Part shown: in pieces, positions 27,401-36,110 of the stretch
Numbering within the stretch: the first letter of the stretch is position 1
How the letters are laid out: the number at the start of each line of letters is the position of its first letter
NCBI GenBank assembly: GCA_035995425.1
Contig: DASYKM010000095.1
Span: forward strand, 6,372-70,371
Length of the DNA stretch: 64,000 nt
From: CADEED01 sp035995425
Lineage (GTDB): Bacteria > Pseudomonadota > Gammaproteobacteria > Steroidobacterales > Steroidobacteraceae
Reading direction: 5' to 3'
Notes under the pieces: model-generated
What the model was told of the DNA's origin: nothing
Seen by the model: only the letters and a program-made list of their open reading frames with translations
The model's database searches: none
Translations under genes and position numbers: made by a program

Positions 27401-30010
27401 CGCGCACTGCTCTTTGCCGTGGCACGCGTGGTGCTCACCGGCCGGCGCGGCACGCTCGCCGACCAGGTCGAACGCCTGCAGCCTACTCCGGCCGTGGCAC
27501 CGCGCGTGCCGCGACGCGCGCCGGCCTCGGGCGTGGTGGCGCCCGAGGATCAGTCGCGCAAGCTCGAGTTCTTCAACGGCATCGGCGGTTTCGACGTTCA
27601 AGGACGCGAGTACGTCGTCGCGCCGCCCGATGGGCAGAACACCCCGGTGCCGTGGATCAACGTGATCGCGAACCCGGGCTTCGGCTTTCAAATTGCCAGC
27701 GACGGAGGCGGCTACACCTGGGCGCGCAACAGTCGCGAGAACGCGCTCACGCCCTGGTCCAACGATCCGGTCAGTAACCGTCCCGGTGAAGCTATCTACC
27801 TGCGCGACGAGGAGACCAACGAATTGTGGTCGGTGGCTCCGGCGCCGATCCGCCACGAAAACGCGCGCTATTCCTGCGCGCACGGGCTGGGCTACACGCG
27901 CTTCGAACATGTCTCGCATGGGCTCGGCGCGGAGCTCACCGTGTTCGTGCCGCTCGAGGATCCCATCAAGATCTGCAGGCTTCGCCTGCGCAACGAATCC
28001 CCACGCCGGCGCAGCGTCTCCGTGACCGCGTACGTGGAGTGGGTGCTCGGGCCCTCGCGCACCGCCGGGGCACCGCACGTGTGGACGGAGATGGACGTGA
28101 GCGGTGCGCTGTTCGCGCGCAATCCCTGGAACCAGCCGTTTCCCGGCGTCGCCTTCGCGGACCTGCGCGGAGCGCAAACCGAATTCACCTGCGATCGTCA
28201 TGAATTTCTCGGGCGTCACGGCATGCTGGAGGCGCCGGCGGCGCTGGTCTCCGGCGCGCCATTGTCCGGAAGAACCGGCGCCGGGTATGACCCATGCGCG
28301 GCGCTGCGCACGCACCTGGAGCTCGAGCCCGCGGCCAGCACCGAAATCGTATTCCTGTTAGGCGAGGCGGCGAACGCGGACGAAGCGCGCGCACTGGTTT
28401 CCAGATATCGCGCCGCCAATCTCGATGACGTCTTGCAGGCGGTTCACACGCATTGGGAAGAGCTCAACAGCCACGTGCAGGTCAAGACGCCCGACCGCGC
28501 CTTCGACATCATGATGAACGGCTGGCTGCTGTATCAGACACTCGCCTGCCGCACCTGGGCACGCGCGGGTTTCTACCAGGCGAGCGGCGCCTATGGCTTC
28601 CGCGACCAGCTCCAGGACGCGATGGCGCTGGGCATCGCCCGGCCGCAACTGCTGCGCGCGCAGATCCTGCGCGCCGCCGCGCGGCAGTTTCCCGAAGGTG
28701 ACGTGCAGCACTGGTGGCTGCCGCACAGCGGCCAGGGCGTGCGCACCCACATCTCCGACGATCGCGTCTGGCTGTCGTATGTCACCGCGCAATACATCGC
28801 GCTGACCGGCGATCGCGCGATCCTCGACGAACAGATTCCTTTCATCGAAGGACCGCCGCTGCCGCGCGAACGGCACGACGCATTCTTCGAACCGACGATC
28901 AGCGAGAAGAAGGCGACGCTGTTCGAACATTGCCGCCTCGGGCTGGAAGGCGCGCTGTACATGGGTGAGCACGGCCTGCCGCTCATGGGCACCGGTGACT
29001 GGAACGACGGCATGAATCGCGTCGGCGAACACGGTCGCGGCGAGAGCGTGTGGCTCGGATGGTTCCTGCACACCACGCTCAATGCCTTCGCGCCCATCGC
29101 CCAGGCCCGCGGCGACCTTGCGCGCGCCACCGCCTGGCTTGGCCACGCCACCAAGCTGCGCGCCGCGCTCGAGCAGCACGCCTGGGACGGCGAATGGTAT
29201 CGGCGCGGCTTCTTCGACGATGGCACGCCGCTCGGCTCGGCTAACAACGATGAATGCCAGATCGACGCCATCGCCCAATCCTGGAGCGTGATCTCCGGCG
29301 CCGCCAATCCGGCGCGGGCCGCGCGGGCGATGGACGCACTGGACGCGCAGCTGTTGTTGCGCGATCCGCCGCTCGCGGTGCTGTTCACGCCGCCGTTCGA
29401 GAAGTCCACGCAGGAGCCGGGATACGTGAAGGCCTATCCACGCGGCATCCGCGAGAATGGCGGGCAGTACACGCACGCGGCGGTGTGGACCGCGATTGCC
29501 TTTGCCATGCAGGGCAAAGCCGATCGCGCGATGGAAGTGTTCAACATGCTGAACCCCGTTCGGCGTTCGATGAACCGCGCCGACGTGCAACGCTACAAAG
29601 TCGAGCCGTATGTGGTTGCCGCCGACGTGTATTCGGAAGCGCCACATGCGGGCCGTGGCGGCTGGACCTGGTACACAGGTTCTGCCGGGTGGCTGTATCG
29701 CGCCGGGCTCGAATGGATCCTCGGGTTCCGCGTGCGCGAGAACCGGCTCACGCTCGTGCCCTGCGTGCCGCCGGGCTGGCAGGGTTTCACGATTCACTAT
29801 CGTCATGGCCAACACGGAACGCCCTACGAAATCATCGTCGACCAGCAGCCCGGCGCGCGCGCCGTGCCACAACTGGTCGTCGACGGTGCCGTGCAGAAGG
29901 CCGGGCTCAATGCGCTCGACTTGCTTGACGACGGCGCCAAACACAGTGTGCACGTAATGTGGCTGGCGGCCGCGGCAACCGAGGATCTCGCTGCCACACA
30001 GGGCAGTTGA
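21431..30010 (+). CDS. ndvB: Cyclic beta-1,2-glucan synthase homologue
   Basis: A giant 2,859-residue inner-membrane enzyme with NdvB/ChvB layout and length. Membrane segments lie near 413-455, 825-865 and 945-990. Between them is a GT84 glycosyltransferase with LDGDTRLP (about 622) and QHRWVRGDW (about 771). A glycoamylase-like domain begins near 1025 (DNFQEDPVGVVAHRTSPTNI). The C-terminal half carries two GH94-type carbohydrate modules and a GH94 phosphorylase domain with GTGDWNDGMN near 2520, whose Asp is the expected catalytic residue. The family starts, elongates, cyclises and trims periplasmic beta-1,2-glucans used in osmoadaptation and host interaction. Start is TTG at 21431, with no better start upstream. 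Product here is inferred. Confidence 0.9.
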   Translation: MHPFLSEIIEHLTPGTHWSDDQILREEIFSIERLEQHARTLAAAQTVGSIPGFGRSLATRLRANEKVLLAAYRSIAKAVDEGRGITPAAEWVLDNYHVVEEQIREIREDLPPQFYRQLPKLVSGPFTGFPRVFGIAWAFVAHTDSRFDPETLRRFVRAYQSVEPLTIGELWAVAITLRIVLVENLRRVAQRIVASRFARQNADVVADRLLGVNGQKVDPEALRSWRTRSNALAPAFAVQLVHRLRDQDPKVTPALLLLEQELKEHETSSEQLLQEEHLRQGASNVTVRNIITSMRLMSDVDWAEFFESVSLVDEALNTSADFAAMDFATRNLYRNAIEELGRGSKVSELGIAQGVLAIAAAATTTRERDPGFHLIAEGRRKFERSIEFHASWRDWPSRIAFTVGARDYVAAIAFTSALILSIPVSMLQQAGIQGGMLWLLGLLGAIPAVDMAVALINRAVTRGVGASRLPGLALREGVPEELRTLIAMPVMLSSRAAVEQHLHNLEIHYLASPDEQLHFALLSDWSDATAEFTATDDPLLDIAVLGVARLNRRYGPAAGGERFLLLHRKRIWCESEQRWMGWERKRGKLQELNRLLRGATDTSYVTTTGRTPWVPDGVRYVVTLDGDTRLPREAPRRLIGKMAHPLNRPRFDAKLGRVVEGYSILQPRVAFSLPVSSEATPFQRAFSGAAGVDPYAAAVSDVYQDLLGEGSFAGKGIYDVDAFEAALAGRVPESTLLSHDLFEGIFARAGLASDVEVVEDFPSRYDVASLRQHRWVRGDWQLLPWIFGRRDVGAEAHGRGHSRLPLIGLWKMLDNLRRSLSAPASLAALVISWDLPVSIALPWCGFILLALGLPTLLPLFAAILPRRSTVTLRSHLRALRLDIGVALAQTGLLISMIGYQAWLMGDAIGRALWRMFVSHRHLLEWVPADLLSSARSDLASFYRRMGRSVLLTIFTAAIAAALSGGKLPVIAMPFLLLWLAAPLIAWRVSRTPPAVAKSDLSSDDQRELRLIARRTWRFFESFVAAEDNHLPPDNFQEDPVGVVAHRTSPTNIGLYLLSTVAARDFGWCGLRDALDRIEATLGTMVRMQKYRGHLFNWYDTRDLKPLEPRYVSSVDSGNLAAHLITLAGAFREWQKNPAPPASAVDGLADTLDLAREALRGFRFSPGQTITQGLLETAFSDLETSLRPRTMPLDPQTDDLREAAERASTLVDMVRTLASESDAERSADLVYWVEATRRTIDSWRSDLLARDPAGFMVEHLESLANIAQQLAAAMEFGFLLDTQRKLLSIGYRATDGTLDNSCYDLLASEARLASFVAIAKGDIPARHWFRLGRTVTPIGAGAALVSWSGSMFEYLMPDLVLRAPGGSLLAQTSRLIVKRQIAYGAELELPWGVSESAYNARDLELTYQYSNFGVPGLGLKRGLSENKVVAPYATGLAAMIDGEAALANYIALKELGARGRYGFYEAVDFTASRVPEDSTQAIVRAYMAHHQGMSIVGIANALLDGRMRDRFHSDVSVLATELLLQERTPRDVSVAHPRAEEVGTAARVADLQVPQVRRIRSPHDSVPQTHLLSNGRYAVMVTAAGSGYSRWNDLAITRWREDATRDDTGSYLLLRDVETGRVWSAGYQPTAYQPGAYDVSFTEDRAEIIRLDGDIVTTLEVQVSSQDDAEVRHLSLTNGSMRTREIEVTSYAELVLAPQLTDEAHPAFSKMFVRTEFVPRLGVLLANRRRRAPDEPEVWASHHAVVEGVAVGTPEFETDRAKFVGRNRELRAPLAMLAGRTLSGTTGTVLDAVFALRYRLQIPAGGTARISFWTCVASSRAQLLDVADKHRDANARIRAATLAWTQAQVQLRHFGMDASQANLFQQLAGHILFANPAARASGDNIRRGSGGPAGLWSQGISGDLPIVLLRVDDVDDLVLVRQLLQAHEYWGIKRLSVDLVILNERGASYIQDLQMALEAAVRTSLARPRIAGTDTRGKVFVLRTDLITSESRALLFAVARVVLTGRRGTLADQVERLQPTPAVAPRVPRRAPASGVVAPEDQSRKLEFFNGIGGFDVQGREYVVAPPDGQNTPVPWINVIANPGFGFQIASDGGGYTWARNSRENALTPWSNDPVSNRPGEAIYLRDEETNELWSVAPAPIRHENARYSCAHGLGYTRFEHVSHGLGAELTVFVPLEDPIKICRLRLRNESPRRRSVSVTAYVEWVLGPSRTAGAPHVWTEMDVSGALFARNPWNQPFPGVAFADLRGAQTEFTCDRHEFLGRHGMLEAPAALVSGAPLSGRTGAGYDPCAALRTHLELEPAASTEIVFLLGEAANADEARALVSRYRAANLDDVLQAVHTHWEELNSHVQVKTPDRAFDIMMNGWLLYQTLACRTWARAGFYQASGAYGFRDQLQDAMALGIARPQLLRAQILRAAARQFPEGDVQHWWLPHSGQGVRTHISDDRVWLSYVTAQYIALTGDRAILDEQIPFIEGPPLPRERHDAFFEPTISEKKATLFEHCRLGLEGALYMGEHGLPLMGTGDWNDGMNRVGEHGRGESVWLGWFLHTTLNAFAPIAQARGDLARATAWLGHATKLRAALEQHAWDGEWYRRGFFDDGTPLGSANNDECQIDAIAQSWSVISGAANPARAARAMDALDAQLLLRDPPLAVLFTPPFEKSTQEPGYVKAYPRGIRENGGQYTHAAVWTAIAFAMQGKADRAMEVFNMLNPVRRSMNRADVQRYKVEPYVVAADVYSEAPHAGRGGWTWYTGSAGWLYRAGLEWILGFRVRENRLTLVPCVPPGWQGFTIHYRHGQHGTPYEIIVDQQPGARAVPQLVVDGAVQKAGLNALDLLDDGAKHSVHVMWLAAAATEDLAATQGS

Positions 30011-30079
30011 GCCTATATATAAGAGTCCCTAGCCCCGACGCGCGTCGCGCCCGGCACTCCTGACGGCATAATCGGCGGC

Positions 30080-31726
30080 ATGATCGCCATTCTCGAAGCG
30101 CATCGAGCCGGCCTGCTGAAGCGCGTCCAGCTCATGCCCAACATCATCGCCGGGCTGGTGGTGGGCATCGTCGCGATGCCTTTGGCCATGGCATTCGCCA
30201 TCGCTTCCGGCGCCACTCCCGCGCAAGGCTTGTACACCGCCATCGTTGCCGGGCTGGTGACCTCCTTGTTTGGCGGCACGCGCGTGCAGATCTCCGGCCC
30301 CACCGGCGCATTCATTGCGGTGTTGGCCGGCATCACGGCGCAGTACGGCGTCGCCGGACTTCAGGCCGCGACCTTGATGGCCGGCTTCATCCTGCTGGTG
30401 ATGGGCCTCGCGCGGCTCGGCAGTGTCATCAAATTCATTCCGAGCCCGGTGATCGTCGGATTCACGGCTGGAATCGGCGTGATCATCTGGACCGGCCAGT
30501 GGAAGGATTTTTTCGGCCTGCACCCGGGCGCGTCGGGCTTGCACTTCCACGAGAAATTCATCGCGGTGCTGCGCGCGTTTCCGGACCTGCATCCCGCCAC
30601 CACGGCGATGGCGGCGTTGACTCTCTTCATTCTCATCGCAGGCAATCGTTGGTTCCCCCGGGTCCCCGGCCTGAAGCGCGTACCCGCACCGCTGGTGGCC
30701 ATGCTGATCGCCACGCTCATCCAGGCGGTGTGGCAATTTCCCGGCGTTGCCACCATCGGCAGCGCCTTCGGCGGCATACCGCGTGCGTTGCCCGGTTTTT
30801 CCTGGCCGGCGCTTTCGCTGGCGGATCTGCTGCAGCTCGTCGGCCCCGCGTTCGCCATCGCCTTGTTAGGCGCGATCGAGTCGCTGCTCACCGCCGTGGT
30901 CGCGGACGGGATGACGGGTGCGCGGCACGACTCGAACCAGGAGCTGATCGGCCAGGGTGCCGCCAACATCCTCGCGCCGCTGTTCGGCGGATTTGCCGCG
31001 ACCGGCGCCATCGCGCGCACCGCCACCAATATTCGCAACGGCGCCACGAGCCCGGTGGCCGGCATCGTGCACTCGGTCCTCCTGCTGCTGATCATCCTGT
31101 TGCTCGCGCCACTCGCGGCGCACATTCCGCTGGCGGCGCTCGCCGCCATTCTGTTCGTGGTTGCCTGGAACATGGCCGACGCACCGCACGTGTTGCGCGT
31201 GCTGCGCACCGCGGCGCTCGCGGACCGGTTCCTGTTGCTGATCACCTTCTTCCTCACGGTGTTCGTCGACCTGGTGGTGGCGGTCAACGTGGGCGTGGTG
31301 CTCGCGGCGCTGATCTTCATGCGGCGCATGGCCGAGACGGTGCGCGTGGAGCAGCAGGCCTTCGATGACGACTCGGGTGAAGACGTCGTGCTGCCGCGTG
31401 ATGTCCTGGTCTATCGCGTCGAGGGGCCGTTTTTCTTTGGCGCCGCCGAGAAGCTCGAACGCACGCTGGAACGCGTGCAGCTCGGCATCGAAACCATCGT
31501 GATCCGCCTGGGACGCGTGCCCTTCATGGATGCGACCGGAGTCAGTGCGCTCGCCGAGATCGTGCAGCGATTCCAGCGGCGACGCATACGCGTGCTTCTC
31601 TGCGGCATCCATGACGAATTGCGGCAAACGCTCGACGCCGGAGGCGTCACCGCGCTCGTGGGCGACGCCAATATCTGCGCCAGCATGAAAATGGTCGCCG
31701 AACGCGTGGCCGTTCCGACCGTGTAG
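30080..31726 (+). CDS. SulP-family inorganic anion transporter with STAS domain
   Basis: A 548-residue membrane protein. Residues 20-420 hold the 14-segment SulP core: LPNIIAGLVVGIVAMPLAMA-like start, TRVQISGPTGAFIAVLAGI (substrate region) and FGGFAATGAIARTATNIRNG. The cytoplasmic STAS domain (about 440-540) contains YRVEGPFFFGAAEKLE and VPFMDATGVSALAEI. The family moves sulfate, bicarbonate or dicarboxylates; the substrate is not fixed by sequence, and no carbonic anhydrase partner is adjacent. It starts 69 bp after the glucan synthase stop. Confidence 0.93.
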   Translation: MIAILEAHRAGLLKRVQLMPNIIAGLVVGIVAMPLAMAFAIASGATPAQGLYTAIVAGLVTSLFGGTRVQISGPTGAFIAVLAGITAQYGVAGLQAATLMAGFILLVMGLARLGSVIKFIPSPVIVGFTAGIGVIIWTGQWKDFFGLHPGASGLHFHEKFIAVLRAFPDLHPATTAMAALTLFILIAGNRWFPRVPGLKRVPAPLVAMLIATLIQAVWQFPGVATIGSAFGGIPRALPGFSWPALSLADLLQLVGPAFAIALLGAIESLLTAVVADGMTGARHDSNQELIGQGAANILAPLFGGFAATGAIARTATNIRNGATSPVAGIVHSVLLLLIILLLAPLAAHIPLAALAAILFVVAWNMADAPHVLRVLRTAALADRFLLLITFFLTVFVDLVVAVNVGVVLAALIFMRRMAETVRVEQQAFDDDSGEDVVLPRDVLVYRVEGPFFFGAAEKLERTLERVQLGIETIVIRLGRVPFMDATGVSALAEIVQRFQRRRIRVLLCGIHDELRQTLDAGGVTALVGDANICASMKMVAERVAVPTV

Positions 31727-31801
31727 GAGTTGTCCGTCGGAATGCTTCCGGAATGCCGTCTTGCCACCGGTTACCCGGGAATCCCTAATCTGCACCGCAC
31801 C

Positions 31802-32224
31802 ATGCCTCCAATTTCAGATAACGGCCAACACAGAGCCGTCTCCCCCACGCCTCCCACTTCTGTTCGCAAGCAGCGGCGCGTCCTCGTGGCCGACGACAAT
31901 CGCGATGCCGGCGAGACTCTGGCCATGCTGCTGCGGCTCGATGGCCATGAAGTCCACGTGGCTACGAATGGAATCGAGGCCGTCGAGATGTTCACGCAGG
32001 TGAGACCCGACGTCGCGATCCTCGACATCGGCATGCCCGGGTTGTCAGGGCACGAAGTGGCGCAGCGCATACGCGAGCTGGGTGGCGCGCCCGTGATCCT
32101 CATCGCGGTCACGGGCTGGGGTCAGAAAACCGACAAGGACAAGGCTGCCGCGTCAGGCTTCGATCATCACTTCACCAAGCCGGTGGAACCGACGCTGCTC
32201 AGCCAGTTGTTAGGGGAAGGCTGA
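31802..32224 (+). CDS. Single-domain response regulator
   Basis: A 140-residue receiver protein with a 25-residue disordered, Pro/Ser-rich leader. Core motifs: RRVLVADDNRDAG (acidic pair), phospho-acceptor D75 in VAILDIGMPG, I-A-V-T-G-W-G-Q and FTKPVEP. This style (D-I-G-M-P-G-L-S-G-H-E-V and G-W-G-Q) is common in receivers partnered with hybrid kinases. There is no output domain and no kinase next to it. I chose the ATG at 31802; an in-frame start at 31730 would add an unlikely 24 residues. Partner unknown. Confidence 0.85.
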   Translation: MPPISDNGQHRAVSPTPPTSVRKQRRVLVADDNRDAGETLAMLLRLDGHEVHVATNGIEAVEMFTQVRPDVAILDIGMPGLSGHEVAQRIRELGGAPVILIAVTGWGQKTDKDKAAASGFDHHFTKPVEPTLLSQLLGEG

Positions 32225-32246
32225 GGCGCATCTGTACACTGCGGGC

Positions 32247-33965
32247 ATGCACAACGTTCACGCCCGCCCGCTGATCGCCGCACTCCTGCTTGTTTCCGTC
32301 GCGAGCCGCGCCGCCTCGCCCGCACCCGTCGCCGCGGAAAACGGCATGGTCGTCACCGCGCACCAGCTGGCCACACGCATCGGTGTCGACGTATTGCGCA
32401 ACGGTGGCAATGCAGTCGATGCCGCGGTCGCGGTGGGTTACGCGCTCGCCGTGGTGTATCCGGCGGCGGGCAATCTCGGCGGCGGCGGCTTCATGACGCT
32501 GCAACTTGCCGACGGCCGCAAGACCTTCATCGATTTTCGCGAGAAAGCGCCGCTGGCGGCGACCGCGACCATGTATCTCGATGCCAAGGGCAATGTCATT
32601 CCGGAGCTGAGCACGCGCGGTCACCTGGCGGTCGCGGTGCCCGGCACGGTGTCGGGGCTGGAATACGCGCGTGAGAAATACGGCACGCTGCCGCGCGCGC
32701 GACTCATCGCGCCATCCATCGCTCTCGCGGAGCGCGGCTTCGCGCTGACGCAGGGCGACATCGACATGCTCCTCGAAGGCACCGACGACTTTCGCAAGGA
32801 TCCGCCCTCTGCGGCTATCTTCCTCGACCACAACCTGCCGCGTCAGGCGGGCGCGACCTTGCGGCAGCTAGACCTCGCGAAAACTCTGCGCAACGTCAGC
32901 CAGCGAGGAGTCGACGGCTTCTACAAAGGAGCGACCGGCGCCGCGCTGGTGGCCGCGAGCCGTGCTGGCAAGGGCATCATTACCCAGGCGGATCTCGACG
33001 CCTATCAAACGCGCGAGCTTCCACCCGTGGAGTGCGACTACCGCGGTTTTCACATCGTGGCTGCGCCGCCGCCGAGCTCGGGCGGCGTGGTGTTGTGCGA
33101 GATGCTCAACATCCTCGAAGGCTATCCACTGCGCGACTATGGTTACGGCTCCGCGCGCGCCGTCCATTTCGAGATCGAGGCCATGCGCCACGCCTACGTG
33201 GATCGCAACAGTTTGCTCGGCGATCCGGATTTCATCCGCAATCCGCTCGAGCAGCTTCTCGACAAGCGCTACGCGGAAACACTGCGCGCGACGATCGATC
33301 CGCAACACGCGGGAAATTCGGCGGCGCTGAAGCCGGGCCTGCCGCCGAGCGAAGGTGTGCACACCACGCACTACTCCATCGCCGATCGCTTCGGCAACGC
33401 GGTCGCGGTGACTTACACGCTCAACGACTGGTTCGGCGCGCGCGTGACCGCTGCCGGCACCGGCGTGCTGCTCAACGATGAGATGGATGATTTCACCGCC
33501 AAGGCCGGCGTACCCAACATGTACGGCCTCGTGCAAGGCGAGACCAACCGGATCGAACCCGGCAAGCGGCCGTTGAGCTCGATGACGCCGACCATCGTGT
33601 CGCGTGACGGCAAGCCATGGATGATTCTCGGCACACCGGGCGGGAGCCGCATCATCACCGCCGTGCTGCTGACAATGTTGAACGTGATCGACTACGACAT
33701 GGACATCCAGGAAGCGGTCGACGCGCCGCGCATCCATCAGCAATGGCTGCCGGAGGAGACTTATGTCGAAGCGCGGGCACTGAGCCCGGACACGCGCGCG
33801 ATCCTGCTCGCCATGGGGCACAAGCTGGTCGCGCCGCAGCCGGAGAATCATGTCGCGGCGATTCTCATCGGCGCGCCGTCGCGTGATGCCAAACCGCCGG
33901 GAAACATGCGTTTCTACGGCGCGCTCGATCCGCGAAGGCCGACGGGGCTCGCGCTGGGCTACTGA
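32247..33965 (+). CDS. ggt: Gamma-glutamyltransferase
   Basis: A 572-residue periplasmic enzyme with a signal peptide (about 1-22, ending S-R-A-A-S). It cleaves the gamma-glutamyl bond of glutathione and similar peptides. The proenzyme cuts itself before T373 in GVHTTHYS, making T373 the nucleophile of the small subunit. Flanking signatures GNAVAVTYTLNDWFGARV, GVLLNDEMDDF, RPLSSMTPTIV and GTPGGSRIITAV all match the E. coli enzyme. Full length. It is followed by two S9 peptidases on the same strand, together a set for degrading peptides in the envelope. Confidence 0.95.
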   Translation: MHNVHARPLIAALLLVSVASRAASPAPVAAENGMVVTAHQLATRIGVDVLRNGGNAVDAAVAVGYALAVVYPAAGNLGGGGFMTLQLADGRKTFIDFREKAPLAATATMYLDAKGNVIPELSTRGHLAVAVPGTVSGLEYAREKYGTLPRARLIAPSIALAERGFALTQGDIDMLLEGTDDFRKDPPSAAIFLDHNLPRQAGATLRQLDLAKTLRNVSQRGVDGFYKGATGAALVAASRAGKGIITQADLDAYQTRELPPVECDYRGFHIVAAPPPSSGGVVLCEMLNILEGYPLRDYGYGSARAVHFEIEAMRHAYVDRNSLLGDPDFIRNPLEQLLDKRYAETLRATIDPQHAGNSAALKPGLPPSEGVHTTHYSIADRFGNAVAVTYTLNDWFGARVTAAGTGVLLNDEMDDFTAKAGVPNMYGLVQGETNRIEPGKRPLSSMTPTIVSRDGKPWMILGTPGGSRIITAVLLTMLNVIDYDMDIQEAVDAPRIHQQWLPEETYVEARALSPDTRAILLAMGHKLVAPQPENHVAAILIGAPSRDAKPPGNMRFYGALDPRRPTGLALGY

Positions 33966-34039
33966 GGCGCTCCTTCTAGCTTCTTTGCCAGCTCCCGATC
34001 GGGCACACTCCCGCATCGATTCAAAACAGGACCTGGTCA

Positions 34040-36046
34040 ATGAAACCATCCACCCTCGCCGCCCTCATCGGTTTGCTGGCGATCTGCGCTGTCGCGACTG
34101 CGAAGGAAAAACCAGCGGCGCCGGCTACGCCCGCCGTCGCCGACGATGCCGCCTTGTTCGGAACGCTCGAGAAAGCCTATTCGGCTGAATTGTCGGCCGA
34201 CGGCAAGAAACTCGTGTTCGTCGGCTACGGCGGCGGCGCGAGCACCATCGCCGTGGTGGTCGACCTGGTCAATCCAAGCGCCACCCAGATAGCGCGCGGC
34301 GATGGCCAACCGACCAATCTCAACTACTGCCAATGGACGGCCGCTGACCGGCTGGTCTGCGCGCTGTCGGGCCTGGTCCGCCGCGACTCATTCATCATTC
34401 CCATGCGAAAGACGATCTCGATGAATGCGGACGGCAGCAAGCAGATCATGCTCGGACAGCGGACTTCACGATTCGATCAGTTGGGATGGCGTCAATCGGA
34501 CGGCCATATCGTCGACTGGATGAACGGCACGGATGGCACGGTGCTCATGGCGCGCACCAATCTTCCCGAGATATCCACGGGAAATATCACGGCGCACATG
34601 GAAGAAGGTCTGAGCGTGGAGCGGATCGACACGCGAACCGGCAAGGCGACCACGGTGGAGCGGCCCGCCACGAAAGTTGACGGCTACATCTCGGATGGTC
34701 TCGGCAACGTCCGGCTCATGACGACGACGAACGTGAGCATCAACGGCGATTTGCGCGGCGTCGACACGCATTTCTACCGTCTCGTCAACGACAAGAGCTG
34801 GCGCGAATTGGGCACCTACAATTTCACCGGCAACGGAACGGGGATGGTGCTGCTGGCCGTGGATCCCATCATCAATGCAGCCTACGTGCTGCAGCCGCTG
34901 GATGGGCGTGACGCGCTGTACCGCATCTCGCTGGATAGCTCGTTGAAGTCCGAGTTGGTATTCGCGTCCAAAAAGGTGGATGTCGACGGCGTGATCCGCG
35001 TCGGCCGCGGTGGGCGCGTGATCGGCGCCAGCTACACCACCGACCTCTCGCGCACCGAATATTTCGATCCCACGTACAGGGCGCTTCATGAAATGCTTTC
35101 CAAGGCGCTGCCGAAACTGCCGTTGATCACCTTTTATAGCGCCAGCGCCGATGAGCAGACCCTGCTGATCTTCGCCAGCAGCGACGTCGATCCCGGGCAC
35201 TGGTACGTCTTCGACCGGACCAAGAAGACTCTCGTCGAAGCCATCTCGCAGCGTGCCGGCCTCAAGGGCAAGAAACTCTCGCCCGTCACTGCGATCACCT
35301 TCCCCGCCGCGGACGGCACGGAGATTCCCGCCTACCTGACACTGCCTCCCGGAGTCGCCGACGCCAAAGGCCTGCCGGCAATCGTCATGCCGCACGGTGG
35401 CCCCGCCGCGCGCGATGAGTGGGGCTTCGACTGGCTGGCCCAGTTCTTCGCGCAGCGCGGGTTCGTCGTCCTGCAGCCTAACTTCCGCGGATCCGCCGGC
35501 TACGGTGATCAGTGGTTCGTGAAAAATGGTTTCCAGAGCTGGAAAATTTCCATCGGTGACATCTGCGACGGCGGGCGCTGGCTGGTGAAGCAGGGCTATG
35601 CCGATTCATCGAAACTCGCAATCTTCGGCTGGTCGTACGGCGGGTACGCCGCGCTGCAATCCAATGTGATGGATCCCAACCTGTTCAAAGCGGTCGTGGC
35701 CGTTGCGCCGGTTGCCGATCTCGCGCTGCTCAAGAACGAAGCGATGCAGTGGACCAGCTGGAAGATCGAGGGCGATTACATCGGCAGCGGGCCGCACATC
35801 AAGGAAGGCTCCCCGGCGCAGAACGCATCGGCGTTCGTGGCGCCGGTGCTCATGTTCCACGGCGATCGGGACCTCAACGTGGACATCGATCAATCGCGCC
35901 GGATGTACAAGGAGCTTCACGACGCCGGCAAATCCGGTGAGCTCATTGTTTATCCGGAGCTCGATCACAGCCTGCGTGACGAAAACGCGCGGGCCGACAT
36001 GCTGCGCAGGTCGGAAGCGTTTCTCCGAAAGAATCTCAAACTCTAG
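34040..36046 (+). CDS. S9-family (prolyl oligopeptidase-like) peptidase, copy 1
   Basis: A 668-residue exported serine peptidase: signal peptide MKPSTLAALIGLLAICAVAT, a beta-propeller-like middle (about 45-400) and a C-terminal alpha/beta hydrolase. The catalytic triad can be placed: S532 in FGWSYGGYAA, D611 in HGDRDLN and H643 in ELDHSLRD. The oxyanion region HGGPAARDEWGFDWLAQFFA is intact. The family cleaves short peptides, often as dipeptidyl or acylaminoacyl peptidases. It is followed after 64 bp by a close paralogue of almost identical layout, a tandem duplication. Confidence 0.93.
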   Translation: MKPSTLAALIGLLAICAVATAKEKPAAPATPAVADDAALFGTLEKAYSAELSADGKKLVFVGYGGGASTIAVVVDLVNPSATQIARGDGQPTNLNYCQWTAADRLVCALSGLVRRDSFIIPMRKTISMNADGSKQIMLGQRTSRFDQLGWRQSDGHIVDWMNGTDGTVLMARTNLPEISTGNITAHMEEGLSVERIDTRTGKATTVERPATKVDGYISDGLGNVRLMTTTNVSINGDLRGVDTHFYRLVNDKSWRELGTYNFTGNGTGMVLLAVDPIINAAYVLQPLDGRDALYRISLDSSLKSELVFASKKVDVDGVIRVGRGGRVIGASYTTDLSRTEYFDPTYRALHEMLSKALPKLPLITFYSASADEQTLLIFASSDVDPGHWYVFDRTKKTLVEAISQRAGLKGKKLSPVTAITFPAADGTEIPAYLTLPPGVADAKGLPAIVMPHGGPAARDEWGFDWLAQFFAQRGFVVLQPNFRGSAGYGDQWFVKNGFQSWKISIGDICDGGRWLVKQGYADSSKLAIFGWSYGGYAALQSNVMDPNLFKAVVAVAPVADLALLKNEAMQWTSWKIEGDYIGSGPHIKEGSPAQNASAFVAPVLMFHGDRDLNVDIDQSRRMYKELHDAGKSGELIVYPELDHSLRDENARADMLRRSEAFLRKNLKL

Positions 36047-36110
36047 GACTCACTGCCAGCTCCAGATGGCGCAGACTGCTGCCCGGCGGCACCAGGACAG
36101 GATCGGCTTC

